From NCBI GenBank assembly GCA_965227945.1, contig CBDDGQ010000006.1, positions 1,550,001-1,614,000 of the forward strand: DNA of 64,000 bases. The letters are read 5' to 3'. Position 1 is the first letter of the stretch. Each line of letters opens with the position of its first letter. The stretch is from Azorhizobium sp965227945. GTDB lineage: Bacteria > Pseudomonadota > Alphaproteobacteria > Rhizobiales > Xanthobacteraceae. The notes under the pieces are model-generated. The model searched no databases. It was not told where the DNA came from and worked only from the letters and a program-made list of their open reading frames with translations. The position numbers and the translations under genes are program-made. Of this stretch, positions 1 through 8,689 are shown one piece after another.

Positions 1-128
1 CGGAGGAAGACGATGCCAGTATCGGGAGACGCGGGCTTCAGGAGCAGGCGGGCTTCAATGCCGCCGTGAACTCCAACGCCTGTCAGCGCGACCGTACCGG
101 CCAGTGTCGTCTGCATCTGTGAAGCCAT
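1..128 (-). CDS. lpxC: LpxC, UDP-3-O-acyl-N-acetylglucosamine deacetylase (5' part only)
   Basis: Only the N-terminal 42 or so residues are in the window; the gene runs off the left edge. The minus strand reads MASQMQTTLAGTVALTGVGV, followed by HGG and a KPASPDTG segment. This matches the start of LpxC, the zinc deacetylase that commits to lipid A synthesis, whose family begins with a TL...TGVGLH..G pattern and a PA..NTG segment. An in-frame ATG at 116 is an alternative start. It lies downstream of ftsZ on the same strand, the usual place for lpxC at the end of the dcw cluster. The catalytic zinc motifs lie outside the window. Confidence 0.8.
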   Translation of the reverse strand, partial: MASQMQTTLAGTVALTGVGVHGGIEARLLLKPASPDTGIVFL

Positions 129-354
129 CCGTCTCGAGGCTCGCGGCGTTCGCACGCCCGCCACGCCCTCGCCCTGAAACCATCATTCCGGTGGGCCACT
201 TTCGCCGCGCTTGCCCCGGTAAGGTAGCAAGGCGCTGAGTCGCCCTCGGAACTGGCTGCACCCTAGTCGGCCGGGTGCGCCGCGCCAAATCACGCTTGCT
301 TACCGCCTGTTACCAAGCGCTGCGCCGAAATCATTCATCATTTACAAATAGTTA

Positions 355-376
355 CGCCCGGAGCGGGCTCCGGGCG
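355..376 (-). terminator. Perfect 9-bp stem-loop downstream of ftsZ
   Basis: The arms CGCCCGGAG and CTCCGGGCG pair perfectly around a 4-base loop. On the minus strand the hairpin is followed by a T-rich but interrupted run (TAACTATTTG). It could terminate the ftsZ transcript before lpxC. The lack of a continuous T tract keeps the confidence low. Confidence 0.4.
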
Positions 377-478
377 TGGGGACTTTGTTACACCGGCGGG
401 CCGCCTCCCGATACCGTGCGCAGCCCCCTTGCGCCTGGGGGTTGTGCTTGCGGTCGTGCAATGGCGTCGCCAGCGGGA

Positions 479-505
479 CGATCCGCGTGCAGTGCACGCG
501 GATCG
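479..505 (-). terminator. Perfect 12-bp stem-loop just after the ftsZ stop
   Basis: The arms CGATCCGCGTGC and GCACGCGGATCG pair without mismatch around a 3-base loop, 22 bases after the ftsZ stop codon. No T tract follows on the minus strand. It may be a 3'-end stability or Rho-associated structure rather than an intrinsic terminator. Confidence 0.45.
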
Positions 506-527
506 CAGAGACCTCGGTTCGTCGACC

Positions 528-2261
528 TCAGTTCGCCTGGCGGCGGAGGAAGGCGGGGATCTCCAGCTGGTCATCTTCATGGCCGTGCTGGGGCGCCGGG
601 CGGCTCGGCACTTCCGGCATGGGCCGGGTGGGCGGGCGCTTGGCGAACTCGGACACCGGCGGTTCGCCGGCGCGGGCCGGAGCCTGGGCCGGAGCCTGGG
701 CGCGAGCTTCAGGGGCCCGCATGCTGGGCTGCTCGCGGCGAGCCGGGGGAGCTTCCGGCTCGTCGTGATGACGACCCATGCCCACATTGGCCAGACGCTG
801 GAGCAGCGTCATGCGCTTCTGCTCCACCGGCTCACCACGCTGGGCGCGGATCTGGTTCTGCGCCGGCATGGGCAGTTCTTCCACCCGCGGCATGCGCTGC
901 GCCCGGGGACGCTGGGCCTGCGGCGGAATGTAGGGCGCGAACTCATCTTCCACGATCGCCTGGGGGGCCGCCGGCTGATCCGGCTCGGAGAAAAAAGACG
1001 GTTTCGGTGCGGCGGCGCGGATGGTCACTTCATCCACCACCGAGGAGGGCTGCGCCCGCTCGGGGGCGGGAGCGCGCTGCTGCTGCGGCGCCGGTTCGCG
1101 ATAGACGGGCTGCGGCGGCTGGGGGGCGGCCGCAGTTTCCAGCGACATCAGGTCTTCGGCGGAGATGGAGGCGACCGCGGTGCGGATCTGCGCTTCGCGG
1201 GTGGCTTCCACGGCCGCGCGGCCGGCGTTGGACATCTTGCGTCCGTGCATTTCCGGCAGGCGGTCGGCGTTGGTGGCGATCTGCTCGGGCACCACGGCGG
1301 GGTCGATGCCGGTGGCCACCACCGACACGCGGATGATGCCGTCGAGCGACTGGTCGAAGGTGGCGCCGAGGATGATGTTGGCGTCCGGATCCACTTCCTC
1401 GCGGATGCGGGTCGCGGCTTCGTCCACCTCGAACAGCGTCATGTCGTTGCCGCCGGTGATGGAGATCAAGAGGCCGCCGGCGCCGCGCATGGAGATTTCG
1501 TCCAGCAGCGGATTGGCGATGGCCGCTTCCGCCGCCTGGATGGCGCGCTTGTCGCCGGAGGCTTCACCGGTGCCCATCATCGCCTTGCCCATGTCGCGCA
1601 TCACGGCGCGGACGTCGGCGAAGTCGAGGTTGATGAGGCCTTCCTTGACCATCAAATCGGTGATGCAGGCGACGCCCGAATAGAGCACCTGATCGGCCAT
1701 GGCGAAGGCGTCGGCGAAGGTGGTCTTTTCGTTGGCGACCCGGAACAGGTTCTGATTCGGGATGACGATCAGCGTGTCGACCGTCTTCTGCAGTTCGTTG
1801 ATGCCGTGCTCGGCCACCCGCATGCGGCGCTGGCCCTCGAAGTGGAAGGGCTTGGTCACCACACCCACGGTGAGGATGCCCAGCTCGCGAGCGGCGCGGG
1901 CCACGACCGGGGCTGCCCCGGTGCCGGTGCCACCGCCCATGCCGGCGGTGATGAACACCATGTGCGACCCCGAGAGGTGGTCGCGAATCTCGTCAATGAC
2001 TTCCTCGGCGGCGGCGCGGCCGACTTCCGGCTGCGACCCGGCCCCGAGGCCCTCGGTCACGGCGACGCCCATCTGCACCAGGCGCTCGGCCTTGGAGAGG
2101 GAAAGGGCCTGGGCATCGGTGTTGGCCACCACGAACTCAACGCCGGTCAAGCCAGCATTGATCATGTTGTTCACCGCGTTGCCGCCGGCACCGCCGCAAC
2201 CAAACACCGTGATCCTGGGCCGCAACTCCCGAATGTCGGGCATCTGAAGGTTGATCGACAT
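528..2261 (-). CDS. ftsZ: Cell division protein FtsZ
   Basis: FtsZ is the tubulin-like GTPase that polymerises into the Z ring at mid-cell. The GTP-binding domain starts near residue 15 (VFGCGGAGGNAVNNM) and carries the tubulin signature GGGTGTG; the T7 synergy loop NLDFADV is present. The globular core ends near residue 320. At 577 residues the protein is much longer than the roughly 383 of E. coli because of a Pro/Gln/Arg-rich linker, as is common in Hyphomicrobiales. The tail DDQLEIPAFLRRQAN is the conserved C-terminal peptide that binds FtsA. It is last in the ftsQ-ftsA-ftsZ run, 88 bases after ftsA. Confidence 0.98.
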   Translation of the reverse strand: MSINLQMPDIRELRPRITVFGCGGAGGNAVNNMINAGLTGVEFVVANTDAQALSLSKAERLVQMGVAVTEGLGAGSQPEVGRAAAEEVIDEIRDHLSGSHMVFITAGMGGGTGTGAAPVVARAARELGILTVGVVTKPFHFEGQRRMRVAEHGINELQKTVDTLIVIPNQNLFRVANEKTTFADAFAMADQVLYSGVACITDLMVKEGLINLDFADVRAVMRDMGKAMMGTGEASGDKRAIQAAEAAIANPLLDEISMRGAGGLLISITGGNDMTLFEVDEAATRIREEVDPDANIILGATFDQSLDGIIRVSVVATGIDPAVVPEQIATNADRLPEMHGRKMSNAGRAAVEATREAQIRTAVASISAEDLMSLETAAAPQPPQPVYREPAPQQQRAPAPERAQPSSVVDEVTIRAAAPKPSFFSEPDQPAAPQAIVEDEFAPYIPPQAQRPRAQRMPRVEELPMPAQNQIRAQRGEPVEQKRMTLLQRLANVGMGRHHDEPEAPPARREQPSMRAPEARAQAPAQAPARAGEPPVSEFAKRPPTRPMPEVPSRPAPQHGHEDDQLEIPAFLRRQAN

Positions 2262-2349
2262 GTCCTCACTCCGTTGCGCCCGAAGCGCCGTCCCGCCGGT
2301 TCCGAATCCGTGGTGTCCCCCTAGTTAAGGGACACATCGTTAACCATCT

Positions 2350-3678
2350 CTAAAAGCTGTCCTTCAGCCACTGCCCCACGCGGCCAAAATAAGAGCCGTT
2401 TTCGGCTCCCACGGCCTGCCGGCGGCGCGGCTCGAAGTGCTCGAGCCCTGCCACCTGGGGGTAGACCAGGAGTCCCGCGGCCACCGCGAAAGCCGCGCCA
2501 CGCGCCGCCTCGGGAAGCCGGGAAACGCCTAGCGGGCGGCCAATCCGGACCTGGGGGCCAATGGTTCTGGCCATCAGATCCGGCAATCCCTGAAGCTGTG
2601 CGGCGCCGCCCGTGAGCACCAGCCGCCGGCCTGCATCACCCACATGCCCAGATGCGCGTAAACGATCCCGAATCAATTCCACGATTTCTTCGGCGCGTGG
2701 TTTTACGATCGTTACGAGGCGCGATTTTGGCACCATGTTGGGGTGGTCGCGCTCATCGCCCGACAGGGGCGGAATCGTCAGCATGTCGTGGTCGTCGGAC
2801 GAGACCGCCACCACGGCGCCATGCAGCGCCTTGAGGCGCTCCGCGTCCGCCAGCCGCGCGGGCAGGCCGCGGGCCACGTCATTGGTGATGTGCTGGCCGC
2901 CCAAAGCGATGCCGTCCACGTAGACACAGTGGCCGCCGGCCACCACGGAGAAGGTGGTGGTGCCGGCTCCCATGTCGATGAGGGTGACACCCAATTCCAT
3001 CTCGTCGTCGGTGAGGGAGGACAAAGCGGCCGCGTAGGGCGCCGCCACCATGGCCTCGATGCCCAGATGGCAGCGCTCCACGCACAGCACCAGATTCTTC
3101 AGCGAGGTGAGGTCGCCGGTGACCACGTGCATGTCCACGCCCAACTCGCGGCCGAGCATGCCGCACGGCTCGCCAATGCCGCGCCGGTTGTCCAGCGAAT
3201 AGCCCACGGGCAGCGCATGCATCACCGCACGCCCGTCGCCCACCGCATAAGTGGAGGCGGCTTCCAGCACCCGGCGGATGTCGAATTCTTCCACTGCCGG
3301 GGCGGTGAGGCGCACGGCGGCCTCGTAATGCTGCGAGGACAGGCGGGCGCCGGAGACGCCCAGAATCACCGAGGCGATCTGCACGCCGGAGGCGCGCTCG
3401 GCCATGTCCACCGCTTGGCGGATGGAGGCCTCCGCGCGGGCCATGTCCACCACCGCGCCACCCTTCACCCCATGGGCGCGGGTGTGGCCGATGCCGAGCA
3501 CGTCGATGGAATGGGTCCGCCGGCGCAGCACGTCGGACGGCGGACGCGGTTTCAGCCGCGCGATGGCGCAGACGATCTTGCTGGTGCCGATGTCCAGCAC
3601 CCCGATGATGCCGCTTTTCTTCGGCGGCAGCGGGCGCATCTTCGGGGCGAACCCTTGGGCGAGGCGGGATCTGCTCAT
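2350..3678 (-). CDS. ftsA: Cell division protein FtsA
   Basis: FtsA is the actin-like ATPase that tethers FtsZ to the inner membrane and recruits later division proteins. The 442 residues show the phosphate-1 segment VLDIGTSKIVCAI near residue 27, the second phosphate segment IDMGAGTTTFSV near 230, and an adenosine-type LTGGAAQLQG near 360. The C-terminal end (FGRVGQWLKDSF) looks like the amphipathic membrane-targeting helix. The start overlaps the ftsQ stop by 4 bases (ATGA), so the two are probably translationally coupled. The length is typical for alphaproteobacteria. Confidence 0.97.
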   Translation of the reverse strand: MSRSRLAQGFAPKMRPLPPKKSGIIGVLDIGTSKIVCAIARLKPRPPSDVLRRRTHSIDVLGIGHTRAHGVKGGAVVDMARAEASIRQAVDMAERASGVQIASVILGVSGARLSSQHYEAAVRLTAPAVEEFDIRRVLEAASTYAVGDGRAVMHALPVGYSLDNRRGIGEPCGMLGRELGVDMHVVTGDLTSLKNLVLCVERCHLGIEAMVAAPYAAALSSLTDDEMELGVTLIDMGAGTTTFSVVAGGHCVYVDGIALGGQHITNDVARGLPARLADAERLKALHGAVVAVSSDDHDMLTIPPLSGDERDHPNMVPKSRLVTIVKPRAEEIVELIRDRLRASGHVGDAGRRLVLTGGAAQLQGLPDLMARTIGPQVRIGRPLGVSRLPEAARGAAFAVAAGLLVYPQVAGLEHFEPRRRQAVGAENGSYFGRVGQWLKDSF

Positions 3679-5009
3679 GTGGCGCCTACCTTCTTGGCTT
3701 TGGCGCGGGCTTTCAGCATTTGCATGCGAGCATCAGCGGCGGTGTCGGAGAGGCGGACCACCACCCGGTCGGGCAGGCGCAGGTCCACGATGGTGATGTC
3801 TCGGGTCAGCAGCTTCTTCTCGCGATCGAGATCCGCCACTTCCAGCAGCGCCGCATCCACCCCGGTCTCCGGCAGGCGGATGTCGATGCCGTTGCGCAGC
3901 TTCAGGGTCCAGCGGCGCTCCGCCACCAGGATGGCGGCGCGCACGCGATCGCGCACCGCCGGCACCCGGCCCAGGGCGTCCACGATCTCCTGGACCTTCT
4001 TCTGCGCTCCCTCGCCCACCACGATGGGCAGGTTCACGTAGCGCGGATCGTCCGAATAGGGGGCGATGGGCATGCCGTCCCGGGCGATGACCCGGATCTC
4101 GCCATTCACCTGCCACAAGGCATAGGCCTCGCGCTCCACCACCGCGATCTCGATGCGATCGGGATAGAGCTTGCGCACCGAGGCGCTGGCAATCCAGGGC
4201 ATCTCTTCCAGCTTCTGCCGGGTGGCATCCGCATCCACCAGCAGCAGCGAGGTGGTGGACTTGATGCCGGCAGCCGAGAGGATTTCCGCCGGGGTGACGT
4301 GATTCTGGCCCGACAAATCCACCTGGGTGATCTTGAAGCCGGCCACATTGGCGGCGATGTCGCCCATGTCCACGGCGATGCCGCGGGCTTCTTCCACATG
4401 GCCGCCGAGCACGACGCCATAGGCGACGAAGCCGCCGATCACCAGGAACGACAGGATGCCGCCGCCCCGCCGGCCGAAGCGCGAAGCGGACAGACGGATC
4501 GAGAGCCGGTGCAGCAGCAGCACGAATCGACTGGGGGCACGGAAATCCGACATCGGCCGCGGCTTGTGGCGGCCAGCCCGGGTGGGGGCCCGCCGGGCCG
4601 GCGCCGGCGCATAAGCCTGCGGCTCGGCATAGGCCGGTTCCGGCTCCGGGGCCGGGCGCTGCGGGGCAAACTGGGTGCGCTCGTCCGGCGCGGTGTAGGC
4701 GCGCTGGGTGTAGTCGGCGCTTTCATAATCCTGGCGGGAGGGATCATCGCGGCGCTGGTCGCGGCGCGCCTGCTCCTGTCGCGCCTGCTCCTGGCGGGCA
4801 TATTCGGCCCGGCGGATCTGCTCCTGGCGGGCGAGGTCCTGGCGCGCGATCTCCTGCGTGTTCAGGGCCTGGCCCGTCGCCGCGCCCGGCCGGGACGTGG
4901 CCGTCTGCCGGGCGTAGCCGTCCGGCCGCGGCAGCGGAATCCCGGTCAGCTGTGCGCGCCGCCGATCCTCGGTCACGCCAGAGGGCCGCGACGCGCGCAG
5001 GTCGGCCAT
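3675..5009 (-). CDS. ftsQ: Cell division protein FtsQ
   Basis: FtsQ is a bitopic inner-membrane protein that links cytoplasmic and periplasmic division proteins. From the chosen start (MADLRASRP, 15 bases after the ddl stop, GAGG upstream) it has 444 residues, against about 276 in E. coli. The extra length is an N-terminal cytoplasmic region of about 150 residues rich in Arg, Gln and Glu, with repeated ARQEQ units. A single membrane segment (GILSFLVIGGFVAYGVVL) follows, then a POTRA domain (FKITQVDLSGQNHVTPAEIL) and the FtsQ domain. An in-frame ATG at 5057 would overlap ddl and is less likely. It overlaps ftsA by 4 bases. Confidence 0.95.
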   Translation of the reverse strand: MADLRASRPSGVTEDRRRAQLTGIPLPRPDGYARQTATSRPGAATGQALNTQEIARQDLARQEQIRRAEYARQEQARQEQARRDQRRDDPSRQDYESADYTQRAYTAPDERTQFAPQRPAPEPEPAYAEPQAYAPAPARRAPTRAGRHKPRPMSDFRAPSRFVLLLHRLSIRLSASRFGRRGGGILSFLVIGGFVAYGVVLGGHVEEARGIAVDMGDIAANVAGFKITQVDLSGQNHVTPAEILSAAGIKSTTSLLLVDADATRQKLEEMPWIASASVRKLYPDRIEIAVVEREAYALWQVNGEIRVIARDGMPIAPYSDDPRYVNLPIVVGEGAQKKVQEIVDALGRVPAVRDRVRAAILVAERRWTLKLRNGIDIRLPETGVDAALLEVADLDREKKLLTRDITIVDLRLPDRVVVRLSDTAADARMQMLKARAKAKKVGAT

Positions 5010-5023
5010 GCCGGCCTCGGGCC

Positions 5024-5944
5024 TCAGCGGTCCAGCGTCGCGTCCTCGACCATCCATTTCACAAGCCCGCCGAAGGAGATGCCCGCATGGGCTGCCAATT
5101 CAGGCACCAGCGAGGTCTCGGTCATGCCGGGTTGCGTGTTGACTTCAAGGCAGATGAGGCCGGTCCCGTCGGGGGCCGTCTCGTCAAATCTGAAATCAGC
5201 GCGGGACACCCCCCGACAGCCGAGCGCTCGATGCGCCGCAAGGGACAGCATCCGCACCTGTTGGTAAATTTCGGGTAAAATCCGTGCCGGAAGGACGTGT
5301 GTAGAGCCCCCAGCCGCGTATTTGGATTCATAATCGTAAAAGGCGTGGGTGGCTTCGATCTCAATCACGTCCAGAGCCCGGTCGCCCAGTACCGCGCAGG
5401 TCAATTCCAGCCCTGGAATGAAGCGCTCGGCCAACAGTGATTCGCCGTGCGGCCAGTCGGCCCGATGCAATTCCTGCGGCGGATGGGTCTGGTCTTCCTT
5501 GACGATGAACACGCCGACGCTGGATCCCGCGGCGATGGGTTTGAGCACGTAAGGCGGGGTCATCACATGGGCCTGCGCCGCCTCGGCGCGGCTGACGACG
5601 CGGCCGGGCGCCACCGGCACGCCGGCCGCCGCCATGACGATGCGGGCCTGCGCTTTGTCCATGGCCAAGGCCGAGGCCAGCACGCCGGAATGGCTGTAGG
5701 GAATGCGCAGGATCTCCAGGATGCCCTGCACGGTGCCGTCTTCGCCGGGGCAGCCGTGCAGCACGTTGAGGGCGGCGTCCGGCTTCAGGCGGGCCAGCAC
5801 TTCGGCGATGTCGCGGCCCACATCGACCCGGGTGACCTGATAGCCCTCGCCCTCCAGCGCTTTGGCGCAGGCGGCCCCGGAGCGCAGCGACACCTCCCGT
5901 TCCGGGGACCAGCCGCCCATCAGCACCGCCACGTGTTTGCCCAT
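5024..5944 (-). CDS. ddl: D-alanine--D-alanine ligase
   Basis: This cytoplasmic ATP-grasp enzyme joins two D-alanines for the peptidoglycan precursor. The start MGKHVAVLMGGWSPEREVSL is the normal family N terminus, giving 306 residues; the frame stays open upstream but that part is not conserved. Visible motifs include HGCPGEDGTVQG near residue 63, YVLKPIAAGSSVGV near 138 (ATP-binding lysine and Gly/Ser loop) and the C-terminal LEVNTQPGMTETSLVP, which carries the metal and D-Ala binding residues. It lies between murB and ftsQ, the position of ddlB in the dcw cluster. Confidence 0.97.
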   Translation of the reverse strand: MGKHVAVLMGGWSPEREVSLRSGAACAKALEGEGYQVTRVDVGRDIAEVLARLKPDAALNVLHGCPGEDGTVQGILEILRIPYSHSGVLASALAMDKAQARIVMAAAGVPVAPGRVVSRAEAAQAHVMTPPYVLKPIAAGSSVGVFIVKEDQTHPPQELHRADWPHGESLLAERFIPGLELTCAVLGDRALDVIEIEATHAFYDYESKYAAGGSTHVLPARILPEIYQQVRMLSLAAHRALGCRGVSRADFRFDETAPDGTGLICLEVNTQPGMTETSLVPELAAHAGISFGGLVKWMVEDATLDR

Positions 5945-6113
5945 CACCCATGCTCCTGCGCCCGCCGGGGCGGGACAATTTCGAGAACCGCCGCGCGTCA
6001 CACGGCGGACAGCCAGACACGGCCGGAGCGGGGGCGCCCGGCGGATCCGGCCCATTAAGACCGCTGCGGGTGTGTAATTCCCTAAAGGCGCCACCAATGG
6101 GGCGGCCGGCGGC

Positions 6114-7049
6114 TCACGTGGCGGGCACGCCGATGCGCTTGATTTCCCATTCAAGGGTGACGCCGCTGGTCTCGAGCACCCGCCGGCGCACCTCCTCGCC
6201 CAGCCCCTCGATCTCCGCCGCGGTGGCACCGCCGAGGTTGAGGAGGAAATTGGTGTGCAGTTCCGACACCTGGGCGCGGCCCAGCGTCAGCCCCCGGCAG
6301 CCGGCGGCGTCCACCAATTGCCAGGCCTTGTGGCCCTCGGGATTCTTGAAGGTGGAGCCGCCGGTGCGGCTCTTGATCGGCTGGGTGGCTTCCCGCGCGG
6401 CGGTGATGCGGTCCATCTCCGCCTGGATCTCGGCGGCGATCCCCGGCCGGCCCCGGAAGGTGGCGCGGGTGAAGATCACATCGTCTGCCACCCCGCAGTG
6501 GCGATAGGTGAAGCCCATGTCCGTGAGCGTGAACTCCCGCAGGACGCCGCTGCGGTCGACGCCACGGGCGGACACGAAGGCGTCCTTGGTCTCGCCGCCA
6601 TAGGCGCCGCCGTTCATCCGCAGCACCCCGCCGATGGCGCCGGGAATGCCGCGCAGAAAAGCGAGGCCCGCCAGCCCCGTGTCGGCGGCAGCGCGGGCCA
6701 CCTTCACGTCCGGCACCCCGGCCCCGGCGGTGACCAGATCGCCATCCACCGCAATGTCGGTGAAGCCCTTGCCGAGGCGGATCACCAGGCCGGGCACGCC
6801 GCCGTCGCGCACGATGAGGTTGGAGCCGAGCCCGATCACCAGCACCGGCAGGTCGGGGGGCAGATGGGCGAGGGCATAGGCCAGGTCCGCCTCGTCGGCG
6901 GGCTGGAACAGCACTTGCGCCGGCCCGCCGACGCGAAACCAGGTGATGTCGGCCAAAGGCGCATTGGCGGTCAGCCGCCCGCGCAGGTCCGGAAGCGCGG
7001 CGGACACCTGCGGCAGGAGATCGGGGAAGGATGGGGCGGCGGCGTTCAT
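6114..7049 (-). CDS. murB: UDP-N-acetylenolpyruvoylglucosamine reductase MurB
   Basis: MurB is the FAD-dependent reductase that converts UDP-GlcNAc-enolpyruvate to UDP-MurNAc with NADPH. From MNAAAPSFP it has 311 residues, typical of the type II (short) form. The FAD-binding segment TWFRVGGPAQVLFQP is near residue 37, and VIGLGSNLIVRDGG and GIPGAIGGVLRMNGGAYG follow in the usual order. The catalytic region SRTGGSTFKNPEG contains the proton-donor serine. The gap to ddl is 170 bases without a gene. The usual neighbour murC is about 2 kb away, separated by a transporter and a toxin-antitoxin pair. Confidence 0.97.
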   Translation of the reverse strand: MNAAAPSFPDLLPQVSAALPDLRGRLTANAPLADITWFRVGGPAQVLFQPADEADLAYALAHLPPDLPVLVIGLGSNLIVRDGGVPGLVIRLGKGFTDIAVDGDLVTAGAGVPDVKVARAAADTGLAGLAFLRGIPGAIGGVLRMNGGAYGGETKDAFVSARGVDRSGVLREFTLTDMGFTYRHCGVADDVIFTRATFRGRPGIAAEIQAEMDRITAAREATQPIKSRTGGSTFKNPEGHKAWQLVDAAGCRGLTLGRAQVSELHTNFLLNLGGATAAEIEGLGEEVRRRVLETSGVTLEWEIKRIGVPAT

Positions 7050-7095
7050 GGCGGGGATGTAACGCTTACCGACGGCGCTGCCAATGCGGCCCCCG

Positions 7096-7983
7096 TCAGA
7101 GCACCACCACGCCGGTGTGCTTGGCTTCGCCCTCGGGCTCCACATGGATGGTGATGACGGTGTCTTCCATCTCCGCCTCTAGCGCCTGCTCGATGCGGTC
7201 GCAGATCTCATGGGCGGCGGCCACCGTCATGGCGCCGGGCACCACCAGATGGAATTCCACGAAGGTCATGCGGCCCGCATGGCGGGTGCGCAGGTCATGG
7301 GCCTCCAGGGCGCCCTGGGCGTGGGTAGACACCAGATCACGGATGCGCGCCACCACGTCGCCGGGCGGGGCGGCATCCATGAGGCCGCCCACGGATTCCC
7401 GCACCAGGCCCCAGCCGGTCCACAGGATGTTGATGGCCACCAGCCCGGCCAGCAGCGGATCCAGCTGCGGCCAGCCGGTCACCGGCACCAGAACGAAGCC
7501 CACCAGCACCGCCACGGAGGTCACCACGTCGGACAACAAATGCTTTCCGTCGGCGGTCAAAGCCGGCGACCGCCGGGCCTTGCCCACCCGCAGCAGCACC
7601 GAGCACCAGATGGCATTGATAATCGTGGCGGCACCGTTGAGCATGAGGCCGTTCAGCGGATGCTCGGGGAAGCGCGGATCGAGAAAGCCGTAATAGGATT
7701 CCCGCAGGATGGAGACGGCGGCGATGACGATCAGCACGCCTTCCAGCACCGCGGAGAAATACTCCGCCTTGTGGTGCCCATACTGGTGGTTATGGTCAGC
7801 GGGACGGCCGCTGATCTGCAATGCCAGGAGGGCGGCCAAAGCGGCGGCCACATTGATGATGCTCTCGAGCGCGTCCGACAACAGGGCCACGGAGCCGGTG
7901 ACCCAATAGGCCGCGCCCTTCAAGCCCAGCACCACGATGCCGATGCCCACGCTTGCGGCAGCCACCTGAAGGTTGCGGCTCAT
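7096..7983 (-). CDS. Cation diffusion facilitator family metal exporter
   Basis: The 295-residue protein has CDF architecture: about six membrane helices and a C-terminal cytoplasmic metal-binding domain (ALEAHDLRTRHAG...EFHLVVPG...IHVEPEG). Helix 2 carries Asp37 in SDALES, and helix 5 carries His148 and Asp152 in KHLLSD, the likely metal-site residues. The His-rich loop HNHQYGHHKAEYF between helices 2 and 3 is typical. The family exports Zn, Fe, Mn or Co by proton antiport; the exact metal cannot be read from sequence. The start MSRNLQ was chosen because upstream codons are not conserved-looking. A Fur-like palindrome lies about 155 bases upstream. It sits as an insertion among cell-wall genes. 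Confidence 0.9.
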   Translation of the reverse strand: MSRNLQVAAASVGIGIVVLGLKGAAYWVTGSVALLSDALESIINVAAALAALLALQISGRPADHNHQYGHHKAEYFSAVLEGVLIVIAAVSILRESYYGFLDPRFPEHPLNGLMLNGAATIINAIWCSVLLRVGKARRSPALTADGKHLLSDVVTSVAVLVGFVLVPVTGWPQLDPLLAGLVAINILWTGWGLVRESVGGLMDAAPPGDVVARIRDLVSTHAQGALEAHDLRTRHAGRMTFVEFHLVVPGAMTVAAAHEICDRIEQALEAEMEDTVITIHVEPEGEAKHTGVVVL

Positions 7984-8326
7984 GTCGTCTCCGGGGCTGG
8001 TCACGGTGTGAGCGGGATGCCTAGCGGCTCCGGTCCGCTGGCGCAACACCTGTTCCGACCTTCCCCCGACCAATTCGCTCCGGTTTGAAGCAACCAGGGC
8101 AGTAATCCGCGCCGGGAAGGCGGGAGACACTGGTGGGTTGAGAGTGAGAATGACTCTCAGTTGGCTTTCACCTTGAGCGGCCGTATTCAAGTCTGGAGTA
8201 TTTCCATGGCTCACGACCCGTTGGGGTGCTCTAGTGGCTTGCTTTATCTCGCATTGTCTTCGCAGGCCGGGACGGCGCGACGTGCGACAGCCATCGCCGT
8301 CCGCTCGAACATCAGGACGCCGCGCA
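7984..8326. other. Intergenic region between the toxin gene and the cation exporter
   Basis: No gene is supported on either strand in this stretch of about 340 bases. It holds the promoter region of the cation exporter. A weak minus-strand -35/-10 pair (TTGCGC, 17 bases, TAGGCA) lies about 20 bases before the exporter start. The Fur-like box is described separately. Confidence 0.5.
8139..8159 (-). promoter_or_regulatory. Fur-family-like palindromic box
   Basis: The plus strand contains GAGAGTGAGAATGACTCTC with a T before and an A after it. The core TGAGAAT-G-ACTCTCA is a 7-1-7 inverted repeat with one mismatch, and the preceding GAGAGT adds a third hexamer in the same direction. This is the three-hexamer layout of classical Fur boxes (GATAAT GATAAT C ATTATC), matching 13 of 19 positions. 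It lies upstream of a cation exporter gene. A role in iron or manganese control is inference. Confidence 0.45.
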
Positions 8327-8689
8327 TCATGCCTCTCGCGCTTTCCGGTTTGCCCTTGGCGACGCCGCCAGCCCAAGGAAGACGCTCATCGCCTGATTGA
8401 GCCGGACCATGTCCTCGTCATCCAGGCGGCCGACCTGCTGCCCGAACTTGGCCTTCCGCACTGTCGTGATCTTGTCGACCATCAGCCGGCAGACTGCACG
8501 CAGGCCGTTCCTCTCGTTCGGCTGGACAACCAGCCGGAACAGCGGAGCATCCGTCTCGTCGGTCGTGAAGGCACAGATGGTGAGGGAGTCCGTTCCATCG
8601 AAACTGTCATCCTGCACGATGACGACCGGGCGCGATTTGCCCGCATAGGCCTGTCCTCCGGCCACGGTCCACACCTCGCCGCGTCTCAT
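8327..8689 (-). CDS. Type II toxin, MazF/PemK-family endoribonuclease
   Basis: The 120-residue protein has the PemK-like SH3-barrel landmarks of MazF toxins: an N-terminal RRGEVW, the strand RPVVIVQ, and a C-terminal RLMVDKITTV followed by G.L. MazF toxins cleave single-stranded RNA at short sequences and arrest translation. The start codon overlaps the stop of the upstream antitoxin gene by 4 bases (ATGA), the classic arrangement for a co-translated pair. Target specificity cannot be predicted. The pair lies between murC and murB, which are normally contiguous, and so looks acquired. Confidence 0.88.
   Translation of the reverse strand: MRRGEVWTVAGGQAYAGKSRPVVIVQDDSFDGTDSLTICAFTTDETDAPLFRLVVQPNERNGLRAVCRLMVDKITTVRKAKFGQQVGRLDDEDMVRLNQAMSVFLGLAASPRANRKAREA

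Larger units (their letters stand above)
129..527. other. ftsZ-lpxC intergenic region
   Basis: This stretch of about 400 bases contains no convincing gene on either strand. It should hold the end of the ftsZ transcript and the promoter of lpxC. Two perfect inverted repeats are listed separately. The part around 320-350 is locally AT-rich compared with its surroundings, which fits a promoter for lpxC, but no confident -35/-10 pair was assigned. Confidence 0.6.
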
